Part shown: in pieces, positions 16,700 to 24,956 of the stretch
Position numbering within the stretch: the stretch's first letter is position 1
Layout: each line of letters begins with the position of its first letter
Origin: Deltaproteobacteria bacterium
GTDB lineage: Bacteria; Desulfobacterota; Syntrophobacteria; Syntrophobacterales; Syntrophobacteraceae
DNA: 64,000 nt
NCBI GenBank assembly: GCA_021777755.1
Contig: JAJYDE010000017.1
Span: 1 to 64,000, forward strand
Reading direction: 5' to 3'
Notes under the pieces: generated by a model
What the model was told of the DNA's origin: nothing
The model's input: only the letters and a program-made list of their open reading frames with translations
The model's database searches: none
Made by a program: the position numbers and the translations under genes

Positions 16700-17779
16700 T
16701 CAGGGATCCACGCCGCCGCCCGTGACACCCGTTCCGGTCATCCCGATGTACTTCACAAACACGTTGTCGGGGCCGAAGTAGTAATCATTGGGGTTGGTGG
16801 ATTCCGGAATGCCGATCGAGATGTCGATCATGTCGCCGCCGGTAAGGGTGAAGCCCGGAGCGAAGTTGCCGATGGGGAAGGGGCCCGCCGCGGTCTGGGG
16901 CATGGCCACAACGATCGCTTCGTCGAAGAAGGCCTTGGAGACGAAGGGCAGATCGAAAAGCGGATAGATCGTGGAAGTGGTTTCAGGTTGAAGCCGCGCA
17001 TAGAGCTGTTGAATCGTGGAAAACCCCAGAGAGGCATTGGGGCCGGGGATCGCCACGGCGGTCATGGTGGGCAGGGTGGCCTGCCAGAAGAGCAGGTAGG
17101 GACCCAGGTTGAAAAAGCCCGTCTCGCCGGGGGTGGTGAAGATTCCCGTGGGGCAGTTGACCGATTCGGTCAACACGCAGTCTTCTATGTTGATGTCGAT
17201 ATCCGAGGTGGGTTTCTTTTGCAGCACGATGCGCCAGCGATAGATGGCCCCGTCTCTTTCAGGGGTGTAGATCGACATGTAGGGGAAATGGGAGGTGTTG
17301 CCCACCGCATTGGACGAAAAGGTGAAGCAGGGGTCGGTGACCGCCTGGAAATTTGTGCCCGCGACGGTGAAAAATTCCGCCGGCTGGCAGGGCACGGCGA
17401 CCACGTTGGCGCCGGCACTGACCACACAGGCGCTTCCCGGGCCCGCTCCGGCGCCCCCCGCCACGGGGAGGTTGCCGAAAGGCAGAAGGCCCGCCACTCC
17501 CGGCTGGACAGCATCGGGGTAGACTATGCCGTGAACGGCTATCTTGGGGTTGAACAGAACGCCGGAGGTGTAGGTGGTGAAATCGCTCGCGGCCTTGAGA
17601 GTGGAATCGAAACTGACGATCTCGGCTAGGACGTTGTCTACGAAAATGTTGGCCGGGTCGAGCCCCACGGCGTCGAAATCAGGGTCGTAGCAGCTCGCGT
17701 GGGCCGTCGAGAGCAGCGCGGTCGCCGGAAGAGCGAACAACGCGGCCCCAAAAAACAAAGTCATGAGTTTCTTCAGCAT
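16700..17779 (-). CDS. Secreted protein of unknown function
   Basis: 359 residues from the ATG at 17779, preferred over an upstream start because AGGAG lies directly ahead of it. The signal peptide MLKKLMTLFFGAALFALPAT...STAHA is followed by a mature protein starting SCYDPDFDAVG. The mature part is rich in Pro, Gly, Thr and aromatic residues and has several Cys ('DPCFTF', 'EDCVLTESVNCPTG'), suggesting disulfide-bonded beta structure. It has no charged repeats, no lipobox and no recognisable catalytic motif. I do not recognise the family. Confidence 0.7.
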   Translation of the reverse strand: MLKKLMTLFFGAALFALPATALLSTAHASCYDPDFDAVGLDPANIFVDNVLAEIVSFDSTLKAASDFTTYTSGVLFNPKIAVHGIVYPDAVQPGVAGLLPFGNLPVAGGAGAGPGSACVVSAGANVVAVPCQPAEFFTVAGTNFQAVTDPCFTFSSNAVGNTSHFPYMSIYTPERDGAIYRWRIVLQKKPTSDIDINIEDCVLTESVNCPTGIFTTPGETGFFNLGPYLLFWQATLPTMTAVAIPGPNASLGFSTIQQLYARLQPETTSTIYPLFDLPFVSKAFFDEAIVVAMPQTAAGPFPIGNFAPGFTLTGGDMIDISIGIPESTNPNDYYFGPDNVFVKYIGMTGTGVTGGGVDP

Positions 17780-17818
17780 ACTCTTCTCCTTGAATTCACA
17801 ATTTATGGTATCCAACTC

Positions 17819-17840
17819 TTTTCCAAACCCCCTTGGAAAA
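17819..17840. promoter_or_regulatory. Perfect palindrome upstream of secreted-protein gene
   Basis: TTTTCCAA-ACCCCC-TTGGAAAA, 8-bp arms, 40 bp upstream of the minus-strand ATG at 17779. The position suits an operator over the promoter. No T-run follows it. Confidence 0.35.
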
Positions 17841-18570
17841 ACCTCAAAGAAGATATCGACGCCTCGCCATCACCTCCTTTCTCAATGAAAAGTCGCAGTC
17901 GATCCCGGGACGTGTTCGCTTTTGAGGACCCTGAGGCCGCCTGAGGTGTCGGGAGCAGAACCCCGTCCGCGGCGGCAGGCGCAGGCAAAAACCATCGTGG
18001 AGCGGGTTTTAAACCCGCGAGCCGGCAAGACTCGAAGAAGCTGAAAACTTTGGCCTCATGCTCTTGCCTCCTATTTCCAAGGTGTACGGGAAAATGGAGA
18101 TGAATACGGCTCAAATGGTTTTTTTCGTCGATGCGGCTCCAAAATGGGCAAGGGACTTTTCCCGACCCTTTCTGGTACCACCGCCCGGATGCGAAACCGC
18201 TCGTATCGGATACCTTGTCCCGGCACCCCCCCGGGGCGTTCGGTGCGGAACACGCGTGGAGCTCTTGGCCTGAAAAACGGCATAAAGCAGGGTCCGGGGG
18301 GAAGCTTCCTTCGGACCGACCCCGGCCCGATCCGCCGGAAGGCGAAAAAAAAGGCCGCGATCGTCCGCTCCCGGATGGTCGCCTCTGCAGTTGTCATGGC
18401 AAGGGCCGTGCCAACTTATTCATGATGCCGATTTGTTTGAATAAATCGATCTTGCTGCAAATGGCGGAAGCTTCGTTGCCGCTCTTTGCGATTTGTCTAC
18501 GAACAAGGCGGGGGAGCGGGGCACGGGTAATTTGACAGCTCATGGGGCGATGTGAGCCGGTCTAATTCGT
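17841..18570. other. Intergenic stretch without a convincing gene
   Basis: About 730 bp between the divergent secreted-protein gene and the promoter at 18571. Open frames exist on both strands, but none has a good RBS with protein-like composition. Nothing else was identified. Confidence 0.45.
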
Positions 18571-18600
18571 TTGACAATCCGCGAATGCAAGGTCTAAAAT
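18571..18600 (+). promoter_or_regulatory. Strong sigma-70-type promoter
   Basis: TTGACA (18571-18576), 18-bp spacer, TAAAAT (18595-18600). A direct repeat GGTCTAA occurs at about 18559 and again at 18591, overlapping the -10 element. It would drive the small frame at 18647 and the NtrC-type regulator. Confidence 0.55.
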
Positions 18601-18646
18601 TGTAGACGAGAGTTTTTTCCCGCTTAATCGGTATGTTGCAACTCGT

Positions 18647-18859
18647 TTGGATTCATCTGGCCCCATGCCGGGTCAAAGTATCAAGACCCGATCAAAACAA
18701 CGATTTTTCAAGGCGCCACAGGTTCTTCAAAGGGCGCTGTCGCTCGTGCAATCCTTTTGCCTCCCCCGACGGCTCTGGCGCGGAAATTGCCCTCAATCGC
18801 CCGAAGAGTCGGTGTTGGAATTGCCCCTGGACGGTACGGCAAACGCGATCATGGAGTGA
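18647..18859 (+). CDS. Possible small protein upstream of the NtrC-type regulator
   Basis: 70 codons from a TTG (or 64 from the ATG at 18665), stopping 3 bp before the regulator's ATG. The C-terminal part 'SPEESVLELPLDGTANAIME' looks like real protein and its end overlaps the downstream RBS, the usual geometry for translational coupling. The N-terminal part is basic and unremarkable. There is no clear RBS. It may be a leader rather than a functional protein. Confidence 0.3.
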   Translation: MDSSGPMPGQSIKTRSKQRFFKAPQVLQRALSLVQSFCLPRRLWRGNCPQSPEESVLELPLDGTANAIME

Positions 18860-18862
18860 TTG

Positions 18863-20269
18863 ATGAATTCTGGCCGATTGCTGGTGGTCGAGGACGACAA
18901 GGTCGTTGCGGTCTCTTTGAAGATGTTTCTTGAAAATCTCAATTTCGTAGTTGACGTGGCGCCCAACGGGACCCGGGCATGGGAATTGATCCAGGCGCGC
19001 GACTACCAGATCATTCTTTCCGACATCAATCTGCCGGGGCTCCATGGAAAGGAGATCTTGAAGCTCATAAGGCAACACGGGCTCGAGGTGGAGTTGATAC
19101 TTTTCACCGGTTACGGCAGTGTGAGCGACGCGGTGGAGTGTATAAAGGGGGGGGCCTACGACTATTTCACCAAGCCGATCGACAATGAGAGGCTGTCCTT
19201 TTCGATTCGCCACGCCCTGGAGCGAAAAGCGCTGCGCGACGAAAACAAGGGGCTGCGGCACGAACTGGACAAATCCAATTCCAACCACGTCTATTTCAGG
19301 TCCAAGTCGATGGAGTTGCTGGTGCAAAAGGCGCGCATCGCGGCCGAGACCGAAGCCACCGTTCTTATCACGGGCGATAGCGGAACGGGCAAGACGCTTC
19401 TGGCCAAGTTCATTCACGGCTGTTCGAAAAAAGAGGGGCGGCCCTTCGTGGAGGTGTCCTGCGGAGCCTTGTCCGAGGGGCTTTTGGAGTCCGAGTTGTT
19501 CGGACATCGAAAGGGTTCTTTTACGGGTGCCGACAGGGACAAGAAGGGGAGATTTGAAGTCGCCAGGGACGGGACGGTCTTTCTCGACGACATCAATTCG
19601 GCCTCCATCGGCCTTCAGGCCAAACTGCTGAAGGTGATAGAGGAAAAGACCTACGAGCGGGTCGGAGAGACCCGTCCGATGCATACGGCCGCGCGGATAG
19701 TGGCGGCCACCAACCGCGACCTGCGCGAACTGAGCGGAAAAGGTCTTTTCAGAGAGGACCTTTTCCACAGGCTGAACGTGGTCAGCCTTGCAATCCCCAA
19801 GCTAAACGACAGAAAGGAAGATGTTCCGATCCTGGTGCAACAATTTTTGCGGAAGTTTTCCCGAAAGCACAACAGAGAGGTCAAAAAATTCGACGAATGG
19901 GTACTGAGCGCCCTGTGCCACTACAATTGGCCGGGAAACGTGCGCGAGTTGGAAAACGTCATGGAAAGAGCCGTCATATTCTGTCGCGATGGTGAGATCG
20001 GGTTGTCCGATCTTCCCGAGGAGATATCGGGGCTTGGAAAAGGACTCGGCCTGCGGACTTCCATGATGAATTTGTCGAGGCAGATGCAAAAATTCGAACA
20101 CCATCTCATCCTCCAGGCTCTCGATCTCAACAAGGGCAACAGGGACAAGACGGCCAGGGACCTCGGGATAAGCAGGGCCACTCTTTTCAACAAGATGAAA
20201 AAATGGTCCGTTGCTTTCGGGGAACAAGACGGCGCTCCGTCGGGCGGGGCGGGCACAGGGGAAGGCTAG
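18863..20269 (+). CDS. NtrC-family sigma-54-dependent response regulator
   Basis: 468 residues from the ATG at 18863 (GGAGTG upstream). The receiver domain (1-120) has acidic 'VVEDDK', the phospho-acceptor Asp in 'LSDINLPGLHG' and Lys in 'FTKPID'. The AAA+ domain (about 145-375) has Walker A GDSGTGKT, the sigma-54-contacting loop GSFTGA (usually GAFTGA) and Walker B 'GTVFLDDIN', with Asp-Asp where Asp-Glu is usual, plus the R-finger region 'LFREDLFHRLNV'. The C-terminal Fis-type helix-turn-helix is '(N)RDKTARDLGISRATLFNKMKKW'. No sensor kinase is adjacent. It could act at the sigma-54 promoters found at 21.4, 43.3 and 44.1 kb, but that is untested inference. Confidence 0.93.
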   Translation: MNSGRLLVVEDDKVVAVSLKMFLENLNFVVDVAPNGTRAWELIQARDYQIILSDINLPGLHGKEILKLIRQHGLEVELILFTGYGSVSDAVECIKGGAYDYFTKPIDNERLSFSIRHALERKALRDENKGLRHELDKSNSNHVYFRSKSMELLVQKARIAAETEATVLITGDSGTGKTLLAKFIHGCSKKEGRPFVEVSCGALSEGLLESELFGHRKGSFTGADRDKKGRFEVARDGTVFLDDINSASIGLQAKLLKVIEEKTYERVGETRPMHTAARIVAATNRDLRELSGKGLFREDLFHRLNVVSLAIPKLNDRKEDVPILVQQFLRKFSRKHNREVKKFDEWVLSALCHYNWPGNVRELENVMERAVIFCRDGEIGLSDLPEEISGLGKGLGLRTSMMNLSRQMQKFEHHLILQALDLNKGNRDKTARDLGISRATLFNKMKKWSVAFGEQDGAPSGGAGTGEG

Positions 20270-20646
20270 GCCGAGTTGAGCTTCATGGACAAGGGTTCGA
20301 GAAAGCCCACTCCCACTCCCATTGATGCCCCCGATGCGCCGGGCCGGCTGTGCACGATCGCGGCGAGTCCCCCCATGGGAAGCCTCTCGCCCGAATCCAT
20401 ATCCCTGTTTTCAAATGGCAGGCTGACATCCAGCTCGATGCGCAAAATGTCGCCCGGATCGAGTCGCTTGGGACCCCCGTATTCGAAATAGGCGCCCAAA
20501 TGGCTTATATTTATCAAACTCGCCATCTCCACCCATTCCTCCTCCCGGGCGCCCTTCGATTTGGAGAGGGTCTTGGCGATTTTTATCCCCAGCTCGACCT
20601 TGATTCTCCTTGCCCGGCGCCTTTCATTTCCTCTCCCATTCATCAT
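20266..20646 (-). CDS. Single-domain PilZ protein
   Basis: 126 residues. It has the RxxxR c-di-GMP motif in 'ERRRARRIKVELGI' and the second contact in 'INISHLGAYFEY' (NxSxxG instead of DxSxxG). Binding is plausible. Single-domain PilZ proteins usually act as small adaptors in motility or secretion. The gene ends 4 bp inside the 3' end of the NtrC-type regulator (convergent). Confidence 0.75.
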   Translation of the reverse strand: MMNGRGNERRRARRIKVELGIKIAKTLSKSKGAREEEWVEMASLINISHLGAYFEYGGPKRLDPGDILRIELDVSLPFENRDMDSGERLPMGGLAAIVHSRPGASGASMGVGVGFLEPLSMKLNSA

Positions 20647-20785
20647 GCCCGGTTCCCCACGATCTGTGGCGCCACGACCACCGGCTCCGATCGGAAATTC
20701 CCGGCCCGGTGATCGAAGGACCGTTTACATACAGCCATTCGGAAGACCATCCGAAAGGAAGAATCTTTATCATGACTGATAAGGA

Positions 20786-20950
20786 TTGCTCCACCTGGAC
20801 CAAATTGCCAAGATCAATGCCCTTGAAAATTTGCGAAATAATATGGAAAGCGCGAGCATTCTTTCGCAAGGACCTCTCAAGCACGGTTCTTTTGGTCAGA
20901 ACCAAGAGGTGTCTGGGCAGGAAGAAAAGCAATTTCCGGGCCAAAGATGA
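20786..20950 (+). CDS. Possible 54-residue protein
   Basis: From a TTG at 20786 the frame reads LHLDQIAKINALENLRNNME... and stops at 20948-20950. The composition is hydrophilic, helical and protein-like, unlike the neighbouring frames. AAGGA abuts the TTG too closely for a good RBS. It could be a fragment of a lost gene. No family recognised. Confidence 0.25.
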   Translation: MLHLDQIAKINALENLRNNMESASILSQGPLKHGSFGQNQEVSGQEEKQFPGQR

Positions 20951-21454
20951 CCGATGGCGGGGTCGAATCGACCGGCTTTTTCGGGCGCGGTCCGCGACTC
21001 GCCCGCGGGGGTGGAAAAGGGAGAGCCGGCTAGTGGAACCGGGCTCCCCCGGGGGGTGGAAAGAGGTGCTTTCCAGTTTGATCATCCTTAAATTATCGAG
21101 ATATCTCAATGGAAAAATCTCTCCGAGGTCCTCAAATCGTGCTGATCTGAAAGCTTCACGGCACGCCCGGGGCATCCCGGAAAAATCGGGATCGACCGTC
21201 CGCCTTGCCTCAGTTCCCCGGGACTCGGTTCATCGGCCCTGGTCGGCGGCCTGTTTCACCTTGTTCACGATTCCATAGCCCAAAGGCGGAACTGCATCTT
21301 CTTCGAAGCGCGAAAGCAGACCGGGTGCAAGGCCCGCCTTATGGAGTCAGCTTCTTCAATCTTTTGACGCTGCCGGTCGCTTGATCCCGTGCCTGGAATC
21401 TGCTCGAAGGCGGCGGCGCCCGCTGAAATCGCGGCGAAACCCCAGGGATGGTCA
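20951..21454. other. Intergenic stretch, nothing firm
   Basis: No supported gene on either strand. Minor structures are a stem-loop ATCCCG/CGGGAT at about 21174-21192 and the palindrome GAGATATCTC near 21101. Neither has a T-run. Confidence 0.4.
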
Positions 21455-21470
21455 TGGCATGAAAACTGCT
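21455..21470 (+). promoter_or_regulatory. Sigma-54 promoter
   Basis: TGGCATGAAAACTGCT matches the -24/-12 consensus TGGCACGNNNNTTGCW except at two positions, with GG and GC separated by exactly 10 bases. Transcription should start near 21481. The next gene on this strand is the zinc-ribbon protein at 21709. Confidence 0.7.
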
Positions 21471-21612
21471 ACGTTATAGCTGTAATTGCATCCGGAGGTC
21501 CGAAAGCTTTCCCTTTACTTTCCATCGCTTTTGGGCCATAAACCTCGATTCAAGTGATTGCGAAAAGGGGTATACAATCGTGGCTAGCGAGCAGGCGGCA
21601 AATATGGCGGCA

Positions 21613-21636
21613 GTTCCTTCCAAAGATGGAAGGAAC
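21613..21636. repeat. Perfect 9-bp stem-loop in the leader of the zinc-ribbon gene
   Basis: GTTCCTTCC (21613-21621) / GGAAGGAAC (21628-21636), 6-base loop, about 130 bases into the predicted sigma-54 transcript and 73 bp before the ATG at 21709. It favours the short form of the protein, with this segment untranslated. Confidence 0.5.
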
Positions 21637-21708
21637 GGGGTCGGGCAGGGCCTGGAGGCCGCCCGGCGGGTGCATACGATGCAAGCCGGCGCGGCGAGGA
21701 GAGACCAA

Positions 21709-21873
21709 ATGAGTGCTGAAGACGCCATCACCCGGGTTCGAGGAATGCTTCTGCGCAGACGGTGCGATTCCTGCGGAACACGAATCGACATGCTTGGAGA
21801 ATTGGACGACCGAGTCTTCATGAAGTGTCCCGAATGTCTTCGGGAATACGTTTTTTATCAGCGCCCCGAATAG
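21709..21873 (+). CDS. Small zinc-ribbon protein
   Basis: 54 residues from ATG 21709 with GAGGAGAG about 6 bases upstream. The core is two CxxC knuckles, 'CDSCGTRID' and 'KCPECLREY', about 20 residues apart: a zinc ribbon. A GTG at 21580 (preceded by AAAAGGGG) would add 43 residues of low-complexity sequence over the leader stem-loop and seems less likely. Function unknown; such proteins often bind nucleic acid or act as adaptors. The predicted sigma-54 promoter 240 bp upstream suggests regulated expression. Confidence 0.55.
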   Translation: MSAEDAITRVRGMLLRRRCDSCGTRIDMLGELDDRVFMKCPECLREYVFYQRPE

Positions 21874-22014
21874 AACCCTGCTTTTGCAAGCCCCCTCCTT
21901 TCGGTTCGTGAACCCTCCTCGGGTCTGCGGACTGCCATCTCGAACACCCTTCTAAAATCGGCTGAGAGGCAGAGCAGATAAATCTGTTGCTTGGCACCGC
22001 TTTTCGCGGCTCCC

Positions 22015-22030
22015 GTGACCATCCGGTCAC
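22015..22030. promoter_or_regulatory. Upstream copy of the TetR-type operator
   Basis: GTGACC-ATCC-GGTCAC, palindrome with core TGACC-N4-GGTCA, ending 8 bp before the -35 element. The same core recurs at 22066. Confidence 0.55.
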
Positions 22031-22038
22031 TTAATCGT

Positions 22039-22068
22039 TTGACACCTCGGGGGGCGATTTTCTATAAT
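22039..22068 (+). promoter_or_regulatory. Consensus sigma-70 promoter of the tetR-mqn operon
   Basis: TTGACA at 22039-22044 and TATAAT at 22063-22068, both perfect, with an 18-bp spacer. An operator-like palindrome overlaps the -10. Confidence 0.75.
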
Positions 22069-22083
22069 GACCACCTGGTCATT
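22066..22083. promoter_or_regulatory. Operator palindrome overlapping the -10
   Basis: AATGACCA-CC-TGGTCATT, a perfect 18-bp palindrome containing TGACC-N4-GGTCA. It covers the end of the -10 element and the expected start point, 22 bp before the tetR ATG. Its centre is 52 bp (about five helical turns) from the upstream copy. Confidence 0.65.
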
Positions 22084-22104
22084 TCCTTTTCGGGCGAGGT
22101 CCCC

Positions 22105-22797
22105 ATGGCTGCACGAGACAGATTCAACAAACTCGACGAGAGCAAGAAAACAAGGATATTGGATGCGGCGGTGGAAGAATTTTCCCGCCACGGGTTCCGG
22201 CAGGCGAGCGTTAATCGGATGGTGGAAAGTATCGGGATCGCCAAGGGATCGCTTTTCCAGTATTTCGGCAGCAAGGAGGGGTTGTTCACCGTTATTTTCA
22301 ACCATGCGGTGGAACTGGTGAGACAGTCTTTGCGGCAGGTGAAAAAGGAGACCCGCGAGGAGGACTTCTTCGGGCGGATAAGGCGGAGTCTGCTGGCGGG
22401 AATCGGCTTTATCGAACGTCACCCGAGGGTGTACCGGATCTACCTCAAGATGATTTTTCAGGAAGACTTTCCGCTGCGAGCCGAGTTCTTGCAGCAGGTG
22501 CATCTTTTTTCCGCCGAATATTTGCAGCCGGTGGTGGAGGCTGGAATCGAGCGAGGAGATCTCAGGGCGGATACGGACAGGGAGATGGCCGTGTTCATGC
22601 TCGACGCTCTCATGGACAGGTTTCTGCAGGCGCACTGCGTTCCTTTTCTCGATGCGGGGGCTGGTATATACAAGGCCTCCGCCGGTGAACTGGAGCCAAA
22701 GGTCGAGGAATTCATAAAATTGCTTCGCTACGGGATGGGTGGACTCGACTCCGCCCGGTTCGGAGGACGAGAGGATGTTCGAGCCACGGTATTATAG
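22105..22797 (+). CDS. TetR family transcriptional regulator
   Basis: 230 residues from ATG 22105. The N-terminal helix-turn-helix 'KKTRILDAAVEEFSRHGFRQASVNRMVESIGIAKGSLFQYFGSKEGLF' is canonical TetR. The C-terminal ligand domain is helical and ends with a long tail (to 'EDVRATVL'). It begins the operon carrying four menaquinone genes, and its 3' end overlaps mqnE by 23 bp. The palindromes at 22015 and 22066 around its own promoter make autoregulation, and so ligand-responsive control of the mqn genes, likely. The ligand is unknown. Confidence 0.88.
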   Translation: MAARDRFNKLDESKKTRILDAAVEEFSRHGFRQASVNRMVESIGIAKGSLFQYFGSKEGLFTVIFNHAVELVRQSLRQVKKETREEDFFGRIRRSLLAGIGFIERHPRVYRIYLKMIFQEDFPLRAEFLQQVHLFSAEYLQPVVEAGIERGDLRADTDREMAVFMLDALMDRFLQAHCVPFLDAGAGIYKASAGELEPKVEEFIKLLRYGMGGLDSARFGGREDVRATVL

Positions 22798-23887
22798 GAA
22801 CTTGGGCCTCGAGGAGATCGCCCGCAAGGTTTCCGAGGGCGAAAGGCTTACGATCGATGACGGGGAAAAGCTTTTTGCCTGTCCCGAGGTCACAGCCGTT
22901 GGAGCGCTTGCGCACCTGGCGAGGACCAGGCTGCACGGGAAATCGGCCTATTACGTCGTAAACCGGCATATCAATTATTCCAATATTTGCGTCAACGGGT
23001 GCCGTTTCTGCGCTTTCAGCCGAAAAAAGGGCGATCCGCTTTCCTTCGAATTGTCCGAGGAGCAGATCCTCGAAAAGGCCGGCGCGGGGGGCAGGGCTTT
23101 GACGGAAATCCATGTTGTCGGCGGCTGTCACCCCGACTTGCCCCTCTCATTTTTTGAAAACATTATCGGCCGGATAAGGGAGGTGCAACCGCACGCTTTC
23201 ATCAAGGCTTTTACCGCTGTTGAAGTCGCGCATTTCGCAAAAAAGGAAGGTGTCTCGGTGGGGGAAGTACTTGCGCGGCTTAAGTCCGCCGGGGTGAGAA
23301 TGCTTCCGGGCGGAGGTGCGGAGGTTTTCAGCGACCGTGTCAGAAAGCTTTTGTGTCCTGAAAAGCTCGACGCCGCGGGCTGGCTGGATGTTGTGCGCCA
23401 GGCCCATGAAACAGGCATCAGGAGTAATGCGACGATGCTCTACGGGCATATCGAGACCCCGAGGGAAAGGGTGGAACATATGGCGGCCCTGCGGGAACTC
23501 CAGGACGGCACCGGGGGATTTGTCTGCTTCATACCCCTGGCTTTTCAGCCGTCCAATACCCCGCTGGGGCCGATGGCGCCGACAACGGGCGTCGATGATC
23601 TGAAGACAATTGCCGTAAGCCGGCTGATGCTCGATAACATCGCGCACATAAAAGCCTACTGGGTGATGTTGACTGTCAAACTGGCCCAGACCGCGCTTTA
23701 CTTCGGCGCCGATGATTTCGACGGCACGGTGGTGGAGGAAAAGATAGGGCACATGGCCGGGGCGCGGTCCCAACAGGGGATGACGCGCGGGGAGATCGAA
23801 AGGATTATCCGGGAGGGGGGCTTTGAGCCCGTGGAACGTGACAGCCTTTTCCGCCCGGTTTCAGGCAACGCTGCACGGCAAGGTTGA
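22775..23887 (+). CDS. mqnE: Aminofutalosine synthase MqnE (radical SAM)
   Basis: 370 residues. The radical-SAM [4Fe-4S] motif CxxxCxxC is C72-C76-C79 in 'ICVNGCRFCAFSRKKGDP'. 'TEIHVVGGCHPDLPL' and 'PGGGAEVFSDRVRKLLCPEK' are hallmarks of the MqnE/MqnC/CofH family, and 'RKKGDP' with 'GGCHP' points to MqnE. It joins the MqnA product to SAM, giving aminofutalosine in the futalosine route to menaquinone. The start at 22775 (GAGAGG upstream) lies inside the tetR 3' end. mqnC follows after 7 bp. Confidence 0.93.
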   Translation: MFEPRYYRNLGLEEIARKVSEGERLTIDDGEKLFACPEVTAVGALAHLARTRLHGKSAYYVVNRHINYSNICVNGCRFCAFSRKKGDPLSFELSEEQILEKAGAGGRALTEIHVVGGCHPDLPLSFFENIIGRIREVQPHAFIKAFTAVEVAHFAKKEGVSVGEVLARLKSAGVRMLPGGGAEVFSDRVRKLLCPEKLDAAGWLDVVRQAHETGIRSNATMLYGHIETPRERVEHMAALRELQDGTGGFVCFIPLAFQPSNTPLGPMAPTTGVDDLKTIAVSRLMLDNIAHIKAYWVMLTVKLAQTALYFGADDFDGTVVEEKIGHMAGARSQQGMTRGEIERIIREGGFEPVERDSLFRPVSGNAARQG

Positions 23888-23894
23888 CTCAATC

Positions 23895-24956
23895 ATGACC
23901 AAAAACAGCAGGCTCACCATCGACCAGGCGCGGGATCTGTATTTGAACGGCGACTTTTATGAACTGGGCCGCAAAGCCCGGGAAGTACGTCTTGGAAAAC
24001 ACGACAGCCCTGTTGTCACCTATGTTGTCGATAGAAACATCAATTATTCCAACGTATGCGTGTGCGGTTGCCGTTTCTGCGCCTTTTTCCGGCCTCCGGG
24101 ACACAGCGAATCCTATGTTCTCGATCGGGAGGAGCTTTCTGTAAAAATCGAGGAAACTCTGGCTTTGGGCGGCACGCAGATCCTTTTGCAGGGCGGCCAC
24201 CACCCCGAGCTTCGCCTTGCCTTCTATGAAGACATGCTGAGATTCATAAAATCCCGGTATCCGATTCACATACATGCTTTCTCGCCCCCGGAGATCGTGT
24301 TTTTTGCCGCCCTGGAGGGTATCGGGGTGGCCGAGGTTATTGCCAGGCTTAAGAACGCGGGACTGGATTCGATTCCGGGCGGAGGGGCCGAAATTTTGGT
24401 CGATTCGGTAAGAAGCCGGGTTTCTCCGCGAAAATGTACGGCCTGCGAGTGGCTGGCCGTCATGGAGGAGGCGCACGCCCAGGGGCTTCGCACAACCGCC
24501 ACGATGATGTTTGGCCACGAGGAGACGGTCGAAGACAGGCTCGCCCACCTTTTCGCCCTGCGGGAGCTTCAGGACCGTACCGCTGGGTTTACGGCCTTCA
24601 TTCCGTGGACTTTCCAGCCACAGAACACGGCCATAATCCGGGAGCCCGAAACCGCGGTGTCCTATCTGCGGCTTTTGGCCCTGTCGCGGTTGGTGCTGGA
24701 CAATTTTGACAATATCCAGGCCTCCTGGGTGACGATGGGCCCCAAGGTCGCGCAACTGGCGCTCTTTTTTGGCGCAAACGACTTTGGCTCGACGATGATC
24801 GAGGAAAACGTCGTGGCCGCGGCGGGCGTCAGTTTTCGTCTTTCGGTGCAGGAGATCCGCCGGATAATCGAGTCGGCAGGCTTCGAGCCTCGGCAGCGCA
24901 CGATGGCTTATGACCTCTTTGAGGCCGCGCCGGTCAGCGGGGAGCAAGCCCGATGA
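23895..24956 (+). CDS. mqnC: Dehypoxanthine futalosine cyclase MqnC (radical SAM)
   Basis: 353 residues. The radical-SAM motif is C55-C59-C62 in 'VCVCGCRFCAFFRPPGHSESY'. 'GGTQILLQGGHHPELRLAFYEDML' and 'HAFSPPEIVFFA' are diagnostic for MqnC. It closes the spiro-ring to give cyclic dehypoxanthine futalosine. Its last four bases (ATGA) overlap the start of the amidohydrolase gene, so translation is probably coupled. Confidence 0.93.
   Translation: MTKNSRLTIDQARDLYLNGDFYELGRKAREVRLGKHDSPVVTYVVDRNINYSNVCVCGCRFCAFFRPPGHSESYVLDREELSVKIEETLALGGTQILLQGGHHPELRLAFYEDMLRFIKSRYPIHIHAFSPPEIVFFAALEGIGVAEVIARLKNAGLDSIPGGGAEILVDSVRSRVSPRKCTACEWLAVMEEAHAQGLRTTATMMFGHEETVEDRLAHLFALRELQDRTAGFTAFIPWTFQPQNTAIIREPETAVSYLRLLALSRLVLDNFDNIQASWVTMGPKVAQLALFFGANDFGSTMIEENVVAAAGVSFRLSVQEIRRIIESAGFEPRQRTMAYDLFEAAPVSGEQAR

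Noticed and set aside
20610-21278. 222-codon plus-strand frame between the PilZ gene and the sigma-54 promoter
   Set aside because: Arg/Ser-rich, no start context, overlaps a better short frame at 20786.
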